From Branchiostoma floridae (lineage: Eukaryota; Chordata; Leptocardii; Amphioxiformes; Branchiostomatidae): 64,000 nucleotides of DNA. Below the pieces are notes generated by a model, which did no database searches, was not told where the DNA came from, and worked only from the letters and a program-made list of their open reading frames with translations. The first letter of the stretch is position 1; every line of letters starts with the position of its first letter. Position numbers and translations under genes: made by a program. Shown here piece after piece: positions 34,831 to 45,119 of this stretch. The stretch is from the NCBI RefSeq assembly GCF_000003815.2, contig NC_049985.1:1975762-2039761 (forward strand), written 5' to 3'.

Positions 34831-35618
34831 ATGACTATGGAAGAACTGCAACAAAAGTACCGCTCATGCGCCAAGGAATTACGCCTGTTCCACGGCGAGC
34901 TCATCTCGAACGAGAAGAACGTCAAACGCCTGGGCCGAGACATCGCAGAGAGCGAGGGCCAGCTGGAAGAGTTCCACCAGGAGATCAGAAAATCAGAGGA
35001 AGAACTCAACAAATTCCACCAGGAATTAAGAGACAAGGAACGAAAGATCCTCGACGGTTTCTACAAAGACTTGAAGAAAGACGAGAACAGGACAGGTCTT
35101 GAAGACGATGACGGTTGGCTGAAACCTCGGTACTTCAAATCGCCCGCACCGCCAGAAAAGCGCGAAAAAAGTAACGTGGAAGAGGAATATAGAAACAAAT
35201 ATCTAGAAGACTCGCGGTTAGTGATTAAACGTAAGGACCAGTACATAGCAGAAGCACAGAAACTTTTGGACGAGAAAGACAGATACATTGACCAGTCGCG
35301 CGCCCTGGCCAGACAGAAGGATATCTACATCAAGGACTTCCGTAAGCTAGGTGAGCGTCCGGTGTATATAAGTATTTTATTATACAACTTTGACTTGTTT
35401 CTTTCATTGGCTAATTTTGTTTATTTAGTGATATCTAGCCGACGGACGGTGCTTCCGAACTGCAATATTTTCAAAATGCTGTAGTTTGAAACAACGTCTG
35501 TCGTTGTATTTACAAACGTATATAGGTTACCCCGCGGATAAAGGTGAACTAGCGTTAATGATATACAAGTTCCCTGCCCAAGGACAAAACGTGTCTCACT
35601 CTCTCTGTTTTCTCTCTC

Positions 35619-35659
<41 letters not shown>

Positions 35660-36205
35660 GTCTCTCTCTCTCTGTCTCTCTCTCTCTCTAGCCATCTTTA
35701 GCCTTCTGTCTCATATCTACCACTTCTCTCTGTTTTTTTCTGCAGTATACCCTTTTGCTTGTTATTCTGTCTCTGTATGTATAAGATGCCCAAAATTTTC
35801 ATCTTGTGTAGAAGGCATTCAGATGCTTTTGATCTGCTGTATATACTTGCCATATTTCATTGATTTAATGATATGATACATACGAATAAACTAAAATAGG
35901 TGAGACTAAGGACAGATACATCCAGGAGTCACAGCGTGTGAGGAGGAGAGAGACCGGTGGCTGGGGCAGATGAAGCAGCTGATGGAGGATACCGAGAACT
36001 GCGTGCGGGAACTGACGGGAACTCGGGACCACATGACAAGGGAACTGGATAACATCAAGGTAGGAGAACAGATAAAAGGGAAATGTAGACCCATAGCCTT
36101 CTGTGATGAAAGACCATTCAGCGATTGAAGTCAAAACGTGTGTGTGCGTGCGTGCGTGTGTGTGTGTGCGTGCGTGCATGTGTGTGTGTGCGTGCGTGTG
36201 TGTGC

Positions 36206-36250
<45 letters not shown>

Positions 36251-36252
36251 CC

Positions 36253-36290
<38 letters not shown>

Positions 36291-36387
36291 TGTAGTTATG
36301 CTAGCAACGTACAGTTTGGTGTCAACTGTCAAGTATTCATAACTTCAAGGTTCACTATTGTTTCTGTTTGTCAGTGTGTTTGTGTGC

Positions 36388-36442
<55 letters not shown>

Positions 36443-38328
36443 GTGTGTGGGACGCACTAGGGTAAGGGGGTGAAGTCTGACATCTCTGATTGCCTTGTTG
36501 CCCACTGTAGGAGGAAAGAGCAAAGATGCTGGGCGCCCTGGACACGTACGAGTTCGAGTCGCAGAGGAACACCAAGGAGAAGGACCGACTTCGAGACGAA
36601 CTGCAGCAGACCAAGTTAGAAAAGGACAGGATCACGAAAGAAAAGGACAAGTGAGTGGCTGACGTTTTTATTAGTGTATATGCATGGGCAGGCGACTGTG
36701 TATTCATTACCTTGGTTTGGAACTTACCTTGTGCATGACTTGTTATGTCAGTAAGTCCCCAGTACTAGTTTGCTTACGTATTTCAAATACATGGGGCACG
36801 AGTGTGTATGCTACCAGTACATGTAGCAAACACACTCGTAGGCCGGCTTTACTCCTCTGCCAGCTTTTGATACTAGCTTATGCTACTGTAGGGTCTGCTT
36901 GGAGATTATGGACTGACAACAAAAATATGACAGGCACTAGGGAGTGGGAATTCTAGCCTTAAGGTTATCTAAATTTGTTGCTGAATGTACACATTCATCG
37001 TCAATTCTGTCATAACAATTCCACTTAAAGAAAAACTTGACGTCACTATAAAGTTGATTGTATGTTCAACTTCACAGTCTCTAATCTTCTCAATTCGAGG
37101 CCAAGTCATCGACTTGCCAGGTTGCACACTATGAGTAAAAAAAATTGAGAAATGTTTTCCGATCATGGCGGCTTGTTGTAGGTACGTGTTTGAGGACTAC
37201 AAGGGTCGGGAGCGGACACTATGGCTACAAAACATTGAGAAATACTGTAAATGCAGAAACTTTCGCAGTGGTTTAATGTTCGCGGTTTTCGAGGTGGCCA
37301 CGTGCACTTCACCGCGAACTTAAAACCACCGCGAACATTTTTCCATGGCAGTAACAGACTACAGTGCATGGTGCTACCGTGAACCACCGGGAAAAGTCCT
37401 TTTTCCCCGCGTTACGGCGAAATTAAATCCCCTCGAATTTGAATGCATTAACAGCATTTTCTGATCGTGGCTGCTTGTTGTAGGTACGTGTTTGAGGACT
37501 ACAAGGGTCGGGAGCGGACAGCCAAGCTGCGGGAGGAACTGCACAGCATCAAACAGGAGAAACAGATGCTGGACAGGACAGTGCGCATGCTCAAGGAACG
37601 CACCGAGAAGTACGAGGAGCGCATGCGCAGACAGGACAAGCACATCCATGACCTGAGCAGCCACATCCGGACCCTGACGCACGAGACGGAGAAGAAAACC
37701 AGGCTCATGGAGTCGGAGAAGGTTAGATTTCTTTTTATTCTATATATTCTATACATACATGTCGAGACGTGGCTCTCCTGCAGTTTTGAGGATGTTCCTA
37801 ACCGAAGCTTCGAATAAAAAAATAGGCAGGGGCACAACAATATGGGGCCTGTTAGAAACCCTAACCGCAATATCACCTCCTTTTATGTTGTACGTGTGAA
37901 TCAGATAGACCCCTTTGCTCTTGACATGACCGAAGATATGTTGAGCCATAGCATCGCTTTTGGTTCAGGGCGGCTGGGCCCTAACACCCTTCTTTAGTAC
38001 TACATGTCCTTTTTTCTTGCAATTGATGTCTTCGAAAACAGGATAATACCAGAAGTGATTAATGAGTGAATTTTCATGATGTTTTGCTCGTTCATTCCTA
38101 CAGGAGGAGCTTCAGAAGGAGCGGAAGAAGCTGGAGAAGTCTCACACCAAGTCTGAGGAGAAGCTGAAGAGGAAGATCCAGGAGCTGTCGGCCACGATAG
38201 ACAAGAAGGACCGAGAGATCAGCATCCTGGTGAAGAAGCTCAACACGCAGGCCAAGCAGATAGAGATCACGCAGATACAGCTGCACCAGAAGAAAACGGG
38301 CAAGGCAGCGGCGGCAGCAGAAAGCTGA
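34831..38328 (+). CDS. Uncharacterised coiled-coil protein
   Basis: Five exons: 34831-35350, 35900-36059, 36511-36650, 37484-37721 and 38104-38328. The product is about 427 aa, almost entirely charged, Glu/Lys/Arg-rich alpha-helix, with no signal peptide or membrane segment. Residues 121-204 contain a 14-residue repeat: [67 protein letters not shown].., [14 protein letters not shown]. Exon 2 is 160 nt, but its neighbours need 161, and its frame switches after QESQRV; one missing G near 35941 explains both. A weaker acceptor at 35925 would also keep frame (exon 35926-36059) but loses the repeat. Later exons read [37 protein letters not shown] and [13 protein letters not shown], ending KAAAAAES. 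I do not recognise the family; a structural or scaffold role is only inferred. Start: first ATG after the acceptor, context ACACCATGA. Confidence 0.8.
35425..35558. repeat. Family II MITE, partial, in intron 1
   Basis: The right end has GGTTACCCCGCGGATAAAGG followed by TGAACTAGCGTTAA, and the centre GCAATATTTTCAAAATGCTG. The left end is degraded. It sits about 75 bp after exon 1 of the coiled-coil gene. Confidence 0.75.
35594..35690 (+). repeat. (TCTG)n/(TC)n simple repeat
   Basis: TCTG units followed by TC-rich sequence in intron 1 of the coiled-coil gene. Confidence 0.95.
36138..36440 (+). repeat. (TG)n and (CT)n microsatellites
   Basis: A (TG)n tract with scattered CG at 36138-36296 and a clean (CT)n tract of about 25 units at 36391-36439, both in intron 2 of the coiled-coil gene. 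The second ends 70 bp before exon 3. Confidence 0.97.
37155..37220 (+). repeat. Decoy copy of coiled-coil exon 4 start
   Basis: The sequence around the real exon 4 acceptor (GGCTTGTTGTAG|GTACGTG) and the first 33 bp of exon 4 (to GGGAGCGGACA) is repeated here with only a few changes in the intron part. The decoy acceptor is at 37181, about 302 bp before the real one at 37483. After GCGGACA the copy diverges (CTATGGCTAC), so it is not a complete exon. Confidence 0.9.
37243..37455. mobile_element. Family III MITE between the exon 4 copies
   Basis: TACTGTAAATGCAGAAACTT on the left and a degraded TGCATTAACAG on the right, with GCGGTTTTCGAGGTGGCCAC and AACTTAAAACCACCGCGAAC arms. It lies in the second unit of a local duplication, between ATTGAGAAAT and TTTTCTGATCGTGG, which are contiguous in the first unit at 37145-37168. 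So duplication came first and insertion second. Confidence 0.88.
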
Positions 38329-38386
38329 TGAAGGGGGCGGTGCGTTTACTTGAACCCCAATGGTCTCGGACATTTTCTACTTTTAG

Positions 38387-38610
38387 AATCCGAATCGTGT
38401 TCGACCTTTATAACCCGAATCGTGTTCGATCTTTTTAATCCAAATCGATTTCGATCTATAGAATCCTAATCGTGTTCGATCTATAGAATCCTAATCGTGT
38501 TCGATCTTTAGATTCCGAATCGTGCTCGGTCTTTAGCTAGAACCCGAATCGTGTTCAATCTTTAGAATCCAAATCGTGTTCGATCTTTAGAACGCAAATA
38601 GTGTTCGATC
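38387..38610 (+). repeat. 25-bp minisatellite after coiled-coil gene
   Basis: Nine units of the form TCCGAATCGTGTTCGATCTT TAGAA (25 bp), with small changes such as AAATCG, TAATCG and one GCTCGGT variant. It begins about 60 bp after the stop codon and so probably lies in the 3' UTR. Confidence 0.92.
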
Positions 38611-39581
38611 TGACGTAATGCATTCGGCCGTTCTATCTGGTAGATCAGACATCAGCTCTGCTTGACGAAGTTGGTCCCAATAACCATGACAGAAATGATA
38701 CGACAAAGAGTTCCAAACCAGGCTTTTTGAAGGCTTGAAGATGAGCCGTTACAGGAACTAGATGTATCTCATTCAAACATTTAACGTTACTTGGTCTGTC
38801 TAACAGCGCCCTAAGGATATACTGTGCAATGAAAAAATGTGTCCTCCAGCCCGTAAGTTGTTACTCGGGCCTTGCCACAAGAAAAAAAGGGTAACAAGTA
38901 AGCGTATCATGACTATCATGGGACGTTCAATGTAACACTGATACTGTGTATCATGAGTTGCAGTTATTATTGTTTGCTCAATATCACGTCTTGTACACCT
39001 GATATTATAAATACGTTCCACATTGATTCCACCTCATTCATTGAAAGAGTAGCACCGCTGCACCATATTGACATTATTGTTAAGATGTATTTTTTAAAGT
39101 CTTTATGAAAATACATTCTATATTGAGATTCTCCATTGCTCTTTCGTTCATTGATATCTAGTAGAAGACAATTACTTTGAACATCCATGAAAAACAACTG
39201 TAAGTTTGCGCATCACGAGACATTGAAGAAAAACGCATGGCACAAGTTCTACGAGTGTTCTATTTCTTCTTTATTGCTTCTTTCTCCGAAGCTTCCAACA
39301 GGTGTACGCGTTGGTTATCAAATTACTTGTAACCTGATCTTAATTAATTACATTGTAACACTTTTGTTTTAGGCAACAAGTATCCGTATATTATTGCCAC
39401 CATTAGCACATTGTGCATGATTTTCCACATATTGGTCCAGCCATACGACTGGGAAATAATTTTTATCACTTTGAATATGATTTTATACATCGAGGTAAAA
39501 GTGATATATATTAATATATATATATACGCATAAATATATGTACAAGTCATCATAAATCAATGATTTTTTTAAAGACTTGCA
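38611..39581. other. Intergenic, between convergent genes
   Basis: The space between the stop codons of the coiled-coil gene (+) and the ChaC gene (-). It is AT-rich, with an (AT)n-like run at 39500-39535 and no exon. It should contain the 3' ends of both transcripts. Confidence 0.5.
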
Positions 39582-42385
39582 CTAGCCCGACTCTGAGGCG
39601 GGTCGCGTTTCGATTCTTTGGCACTCTGCGACAGTTCTACAAGGCAGATATTCGAACCGGCAGGGCATTGGGACAGAGTCTTTTCTACAGGTGAGAGAAA
39701 GTTCATCCGCGACTGTCTGAGAAGTTTCCAGCTCCTGTGCACGCTCCTGGCCGAGTAGATTCTTCACCATGGCTTCCAAGCCGAACAAGTAGTCGTCCGT
39801 TACCATGGGAACGGATGTCCTCATGAAGCGGGAAAGCTTGAAGAGGTACTCGGCGTTGTGTCCGCAGCGCCCCACAGCGGCTGCGATGGCTACTGCAGTC
39901 TCCTGCTGCGTGGAATGACCGAGATACAGCGGATTTTCTTCAGTGGACAGGTAGACCAAAACGTCGCGCGATGGAAGGGACTCGTCCGCTGGGATGAAGC
40001 GAGCCACCTCCGTGGTGTAGCCTCCCAGCGCCCCCTCTCGGATGGTCAGGTGCTGCAGCGCCCTCGTGACCTGCCCTCGACCTTTCAGTTGGTACGCCAC
40101 ACCCCACGTGACAGCCTGGAAACAAAACAACAAAATTGTAATTGATATGTATGAAGGAAAAAATAACTCAGAAGTCCTTAAAATAACGTGTTTTCAGAGG
40201 ATTAATATTTCTAGCGACCTATTCTGTTCTAGAACAGTGCTATAAACGTTACCCTTTGGATGTGTATGTTTGCGTTCCCTTTACCTCTCGTTCTAAAGCA
40301 ATGAAACTATTCATAAAACTGTAAAGTAGGACTATAACTTAAATTGTTCACATTCCCAAAGCAGAGAGAACAGTGCAGCGACAGTTATTAAATGTTCTGC
40401 CAAGAAGCTCGTTCCTGTGGGACATTATATGACGTCAGGAGGCCTGCTAGTGACGTCAAAATAAAAACATGACCCACATCGATATCTTACAGCAATAAAA
40501 ACAACAGAACTCCCGGCGAACCTCTTGGAATTAAAAAGGCTAAAACAAAAAGCTTCGTCGATGGTTTCATCGGCATATATAAACAATGCAATACGTCATC
40601 TTGACTTCCAACAACCAGAAAGCACGGTGAAAATTCATAAACAGACGTCGTTTTTTATTTGACGTAGACTTATAATGTTGCATTAATTTCGATTCTTGGC
40701 GCGATCAATCTGCTACTGTTGTGTGGTTTTCCCTGGGTGGCTTTAAGTCGACCTTGCCCCCGTTGGAATGGTAAACAGTGCCACGCGCTTAACATAGCCC
40801 CGCCCCCGGCGAGCCCCCGATACTACATGATGCAACACGCCATGATGCAATCCCACACACACGTTACAGAATGCACTGGGTTTCAGTGTGCTAGCCTCTA
40901 CCAGGCTCCTCAGATCGCTAGAAAAATAGCAAAAATTGGCAGAAGACAGAAAACACGCCAGAGGAGTACAGTTTGCGACATGCGCTGGGCAACATTCCTA
41001 GGCCAATTAACTCCTACTATCAGCTTTTCTTCGGCTTTTGCCCAGACGGGAGTCTGGTATCAGTGTTCCACGCTTGCGGATACTAGATGTTGTAGAATTC
41101 CAAGCCAATTTAGATATCGTATCTTCCTTTATGCATCTTAGCGAGATGGAAGAATTGTTCTGGCTTTGCGTTTCGCAAAATTTAACTGTAACACTCCTCA
41201 ATTCTTACGTCACTAACGTTATATTTTACGTTAGTTGTTCTAGTACCTGGTTACCAGTTTGTAGAAACAAACGGCAGATTGTATACAGTTGAACAATTTT
41301 ATTAAAAAAAACTCACCTTTTTATCGGGTACTAGTGTAGCCACTCTCCCCGGCTGTGGAAGGAATACAAAGAAAAAGTTGTAAATAAACCCAGGGCAACA
41401 TGAACTGAGTGTGTTTTGCTTGTGGGAATTTCTGATAGTATAATATGTTGCTATATCCAGATGTCATGTCTTAATTTGACCACAGGATAAACAGATGGTC
41501 AAGGAATACAGTTGTGTGTAAATGTGAAGATTGCAAAGGACGAGACTGGCTCATACCAACGATATTATATAGGGAAGGACTGAGCACAGAACTTGTCCCT
41601 TTTTTACAACGTTTTACTCATGTGTGAAGAAAGCAATTGACACACAGACAAATGGCCACAATATCGTCCTTTTGTTGTAAAACAATTTCACTACGGTGCG
41701 ACCGGGCAATAAGGACAAGGGCACTTTATAAATAGAGCAAATAAGCCATATAACAATACACTTCATGAGGCCAAGGACCCTGTACAATGCTCGTTCATAT
41801 CAAGAGCGGCCTTAAGCCAGTTAAGGACCAGGGCCTTGTGCACATGTGGGGTTGCATCATCCCGTGTATATTATACACGTACTCTGTGGCTGTGGCTATC
41901 TAAAACGTTTGCAAAGGATTTTAAGTCATACCAATTGTGAATAAAAGCGTAAGATACAAGTGAAGATGTTAATTACCACACATTGAGATAATTTTCCACA
42001 AAAAATGGATCGTATTTCCTGTGAACGTCATTCTAGCCGGACTCAAACAATAGTCTGATATTTGTCACGAGGAAATTATTCATCACATGCACAGAGTCGC
42101 GCTCAGGAAACTTCGTACATCTGTTCATACTACAAGAAACCGAAATGTCGAAAAATACATATTTCTACACATATGTTACAGCTTTACAGGTGTGTAAGCT
42201 GTTCTCACCTGGTCGGGAGTCCCTCTGTGTACGGTGTTGGCCTGCCAGAATCTGCGGGAGAAGCCAGGCACGGACCCCACTACTCGCTCCGTGTACGGGA
42301 AGCAAGTGTTCCACGTCAGGGAACCGTACCCAAACACCCACAGATCAGTCTGTTCGCCGCCTGGATCGCTTGTTGACGGTGCCAT
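39582..42385 (-). CDS. ChaC-type gamma-glutamylcyclotransferase
   Basis: Three exons, all in phase: 42385-42209, 41352-41317 and 40115-39582, giving 248 aa. ChaC enzymes cleave glutathione to 5-oxoproline and Cys-Gly in the cytosol. The N-terminal WVFGYGSLTWN (residues 16-26) is the family's substrate-binding YGSL loop. It is followed by GFSRRFWQANTVHRGTPDQ, PGRVATLV, TWGVAYQL and the IREGALGGYTT segment, where Glu98 aligns with the catalytic glutamate of the family. VYLSTEENPLYLG and a C-terminal extension follow. Whether it is closer to CHAC1 or CHAC2 is not decided here. The ATG at 42385 is chosen because the frame upstream lacks conserved sequence and the next residues lead directly into the domain. 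The upstream DNA carries CCAAT, ETS, CRE and C/EBP-ATF sites. Confidence 0.93.
40430..40458. promoter_or_regulatory. Two CRE palindromes in ChaC intron 2
   Basis: TGACGTCA occurs at 40430-40437 and 40451-40458, both perfect. They lie 315-345 bp into intron 2 counted from exon 3. Confidence 0.6.
40828..40850 (+). promoter_or_regulatory. Paired C/EBP-ATF (CARE) sites in ChaC intron 2
   Basis: TGATGCAA at 40828-40835 and again at 40843-40850, the second followed by T (TGATGCAAT). This is the composite site bound by ATF4 with C/EBP proteins. Binding is inferred from sequence alone. Confidence 0.5.
40891..41062. repeat. Family IV MITE, copy 2, ChaC intron 2
   Basis: CTAGCCTCTACCAGGCTCC on the left and GGGAGTCTGGTATCAG on the right; interior ATTCCTAGGCCAATTAACTC and CTACTATCAGCTTTT. 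It matches 43991-44175 block by block. Confidence 0.82.
41852..41859 (-). promoter_or_regulatory. CARE-like site in ChaC intron 1
   Basis: TTGCATCA, the complement of TGATGCAA, in intron 1. Confidence 0.4.
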
Positions 42386-42479
42386 GATAGCCAGAAGTAC
42401 AAATTTGTGATCAGAAAAAACGAGTGTTGTCGGTAAAAACCACCACGAGAAGCGAGGAAATAGTTCTGAGGATTTTCCG

Positions 42480-42601
42480 CGACAGCCGGAAGTTTTGGGG
42501 GATAGCGGGCGGGTTGACCTGGTGACCTGACCAATCAGCGCGCAGATCTGGGAGACGGGCCAATCAGCGCTCAGCCAGTGTTGCATCATGTTCTGACGTC
42601 A
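42480..42601 (-). promoter_or_regulatory. ChaC core promoter with ETS, CCAAT, CARE and CRE
   Basis: Upstream of the ATG lie, in order, CCGGAAGT (42486-42493, ETS), CCAATCAGCG at 42531-42540 and again at 42560-42569 (NF-Y-type boxes 29 bp apart), TTGCATCA at 42581-42588 (C/EBP-ATF) and TGACGTCA at 42594-42601 (CRE). No TATA box is seen. The arrangement fits an NF-Y dependent, ATF4/CREB-responsive promoter. Vertebrate CHAC1 is a known ATF4 target, so the match is meaningful but unproven. Confidence 0.6.
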
Positions 42602-43600
42602 ACCGCGCGGAACAACAGCTCCCGGATTCCACAACATACATGCTGTGTGTCACGAGCGCAAACAAAATATTGGGTTTGACGTCGAATTCCACGTGTCTTT
42701 TCGAAGGCAGATAAATGGTGGAAAAGTACACGAGTTATAAAGGTTGACACCCCCATACCTACATCTTCTATTGCAAAGAAACAAGCACGATTGTGAACGC
42801 ATTTCGTCCTAAAAACTTACGTAGCCGTTATACTAGTACTGTGAAATTACTATTTAATACAACTTTTCCACATATATCAAGAAATGACGTTTTAACGTTA
42901 TATATTCTGGTACAGGGCACTCATCATCATCTATATATCGTAGACTGGCATTGAATGACTCATAAATGACGTCATAAAACACTTGTAATTTTCCATTGTA
43001 GTCTTCACCAATGGCAATCTAACGAGTGACATATATACACGCGGACCAATATAACCGTCACACGATGTTTATAGCTTCAGGTCAGTGCAGTTCAGTTCGT
43101 CCATCATGTGACGTCATGGAAACCCTCCAGACGACTCTGTCGCGCAAGACAGACAAGAGGTCTTCGCTACAACAGTATGATTAACGTTAACTGTCGTGCA
43201 GATAAGTACTTGGTATGATACTATTTTGCCAATGTCTACTCAGTCCAGTCCAAAGAGACACTGGTCTAGTAGACATTGGCAAAATAGTGAGAACAAGAGC
43301 TATGTAACACCTAAAAATCGTTGTTCAGAACACGAGATAGCAAGACCGGAAGTTGCGCTGCAGTATCCAGGGAAGCCGCCAGGGAGCCCAAAATCTAATC
43401 ATTTACAGCTTTCATCACACACTACCAAAACACCAAGTATGAAACCAATCCACCAAGCCGTTCTTGAGTTATCTTGTTCACAGACAGACAGACAGGCAGA
43501 AAAACGCTAGTGAAAATATATTTTATTTTTTACAGTTGTTCATATTTGCTGGCTTGTTTCATTCTACGGCCGCGTAGACAACAGAAATACACAGACTGCT
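42602..43600. other. Upstream of ChaC; further CREs, no gene
   Basis: No exon seen. Perfect TGACGTCA sites at 42967-42974 and 43109-43116. A 19-bp inverted repeat (TTTTGCCAATGTCTACT / AGTAGACATTGGCAAAAT) lies at about 43223-43288. An interspersed repeat tail follows at 43360-43515. Confidence 0.5.
43360..43515 (+). repeat. Interspersed repeat with ACAGACAGACAG tail
   Basis: CCAAGCCGTTCTTGAGTTAT then GTTCACAGACAGACAGACAG. A diverged relative is at 56414-56540 (AAACTTCTTGAGTTGTGCTG, CCACAGACACACAG). This kind of tail is common in marine invertebrate genomes, from memory. Confidence 0.55.
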
Positions 43601-43619
43601 CTTTAATACCAAGGGGAAC

Positions 43620-43728
43620 TAGCCTGGTATCCAGCCGTATCATATAGCTCCCGAGTGTCTTCTGTCCTCTCCGCAAATAAGAGAGGACAGAAAGACTCGG
43701 GAGATATAATCGGCTGGATACCAGGCTA
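43620..43728. mobile_element. Palindromic MITE with 9-bp target duplication
   Basis: TAGCCTGGTATCCAGCCG on the left and CGGCTGGATACCAGGCTA on the right, with CTCCCGAGTGTCTTCTGTCC / GGACAGAAAGACTCGGGAG inside. The 9 bp AAGGGGAAC occurs directly on both sides (43611-43619 and 43729-43737), a clear target duplication. Confidence 0.93.
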
Positions 43729-43839
43729 AAGGGGAACAGCCACACTTTCGTTTGCACTGACGTCATAAGGCGTAAGAAAGCACAAACTATCACTAGGTGG
43801 CTTGTCTCAAGGTTATAATGACTGTGAGAACTTGGCAAG

Positions 43840-43990
43840 GTCAAGTACAAGCAGCTTGCTGGCCTTGGCATCATCCCTAGCTAATCGCCTCTGAGGGATC
43901 GCTCCAAATCCCGATGACGTCAGAGATGACCTTAGAGGTCCTGTAAGCTCCACCAACACACATGGGCCCATGTGCTCGAGAATTGCGCCA
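43840..43990 (-). repeat. Repeat containing a CRE, copy 1
   Basis: Related to 45120-45290. Both contain CGCTCCAAATCCCGATGACG-type sequence with a TGACGTCA (here 43915-43922), then GTCAGAGATGACCTTAGAGG, TCCTGTAAGCTC and ACACATGGGC. On the minus strand both can be read as a short peptide with ELTGPLRS..LTS, so the source may once have been coding. TGACGTCA also occurs nearby at 43758-43765. Confidence 0.65.
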
Positions 43991-44175
43991 GCATGGTTGC
44001 TGGAAAAATAGTAAAAATTGTCCAAATAAAACAGGAAACACGCCAGAAGCCGAGCAGGGTACTGTTTGCGACCAGGCCGGCCAACACTCCTAGGCCAATT
44101 AACTCCTACTAGGCTTTTATTCCTAACTTGGCCAAAGTCCCCTTAATCGGCCAGGCGGGAGTCTGTTAGAGACTA
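43991..44175. mobile_element. Family IV MITE, copy 3, with direct repeats
   Basis: The interior has ACACTCCTAGGCCAATTAAC, TCCTACTAGGCTTTTATTCC and TAACTTGGCCAAAGTCCCC. A 14-bp direct repeat, CGAGAATTGCGCCA, flanks it at 43977-43990 and 44176-44189, consistent with a target duplication. Confidence 0.85.
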
Positions 44176-44244
44176 CGAGAATTGCGCCAACAGTTAAATG
44201 CAATTTCCAAGCAGACTAACAATTTACCAGATGCAAACCTTGCA

Positions 44245-44440
44245 TAGTCTTCAAGCAGAGGTTCGGCTGAAGTTATGTTAGACGTGTTTCAGGCGTTTTT
44301 GTCGGACTTTGTCTATCCGATGTACCGTTCCCTTCAGTCCGTTTGGCCGAGACCCATGAAGAAAACGGTACAACAAAGCCCGAGAAAAACGCCTAAAACA
44401 CGTCAAAACTAGCCGAGGCCGAACCTCTGCTTTGAGAGTA
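44245..44440. repeat. Family I MITE, copy 3
   Basis: AGTCTTCAAGCAGAGGTTCG on the left and CGAACCTCTGCTTTGAGAGT on the right, with GACGTGTTTCAGGCGTTTTT / AAACGCCTAAAACACGTC inner arms. Confidence 0.88.
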
Positions 44441-44469
44441 CACCTTGAAGTGGTCTTGTTAGGCCTACG

Positions 44470-44658
44470 TCACATTTCAACAAAGGGGCCCGGCCGGACT
44501 GTTTGCGGAAACGAAAGATTTAAGTTTATGCCAATAAATATGCATGATGCATGCTGTTGAATTATTTTTGGTCAGTTTTGTGTTAATTGTTGTTGTCTTT
44601 TATATCATACTTATCGTTCACAAAAGCTGCCCGGCCGGGCCCCTTTGTGGAAATGTGA
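44470..44658. mobile_element. MITE with CCGGCCGGGCCC arms
   Basis: TCACATTTCAACAAAGGGGC + CCGGCCGG on the left and CCGGCCGGGCCCCTTTGTGG + AAATGTGA on the right. About 28 bp of near-perfect inverted repeat around an AT-rich centre; no coding content. Confidence 0.88.
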
Positions 44659-44819
44659 CCTTAGCCTTACACGGTGACCATTGAATAAAGATATAAACAG
44701 TTACCACTGATTTGTGGGCAAAAGTTCAAAATTCACCACACAAGTCGAAGGGGTGGGGGAACAGGTTGTGGCACCTTTGCTAGCCCTCGTCCCGACATAA
44801 CAATACAGTGGATACAGAC

Positions 44820-44955
44820 TAATCTCCAAGCAGATTCCTCCGGTGGCATAAAACAGTAACATAAGTTGGGGAAGGACTTCAGCCGGCTGAGGGGTAAAAT
44901 GGGCCACCGCTTATGTTACTGTTTTATGCCACCGGAGGAATCTGCTTGGAGATTA
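44820..44955. repeat. Family VI palindrome, copy 3
   Basis: TAATCTCCAAGCAGATTCCT on the left and AGGAATCTGCTTGGAGATTA on the right. Further in, CCGGTGGCATAAAACAGTAA pairs with TTACTGTTTTATGCCACCGG, giving over 45 bp of nearly perfect arm. It is the best-preserved member. Confidence 0.93.
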
Positions 44956-45119
44956 CCGAGTCCTTAAATCCCGGCAGGAGGCGCACTTACATGCTGTAGA
45001 CCTGGTACAGGGTAAGGTTTCTCATAGCAGGGTATTGTCACTCTCTCTGAGGAACCCCTCCCTTGAGCTACTCCAGACTCTTCTGCATCTTGCAGAGCTG
45101 AGGTTATCGGATACAAAGT

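Noticed and set aside
37182-37220. Alternative exon 4 of the coiled-coil gene
   Set aside because: Only the first 33 bp are copied, with no donor at a matching position.
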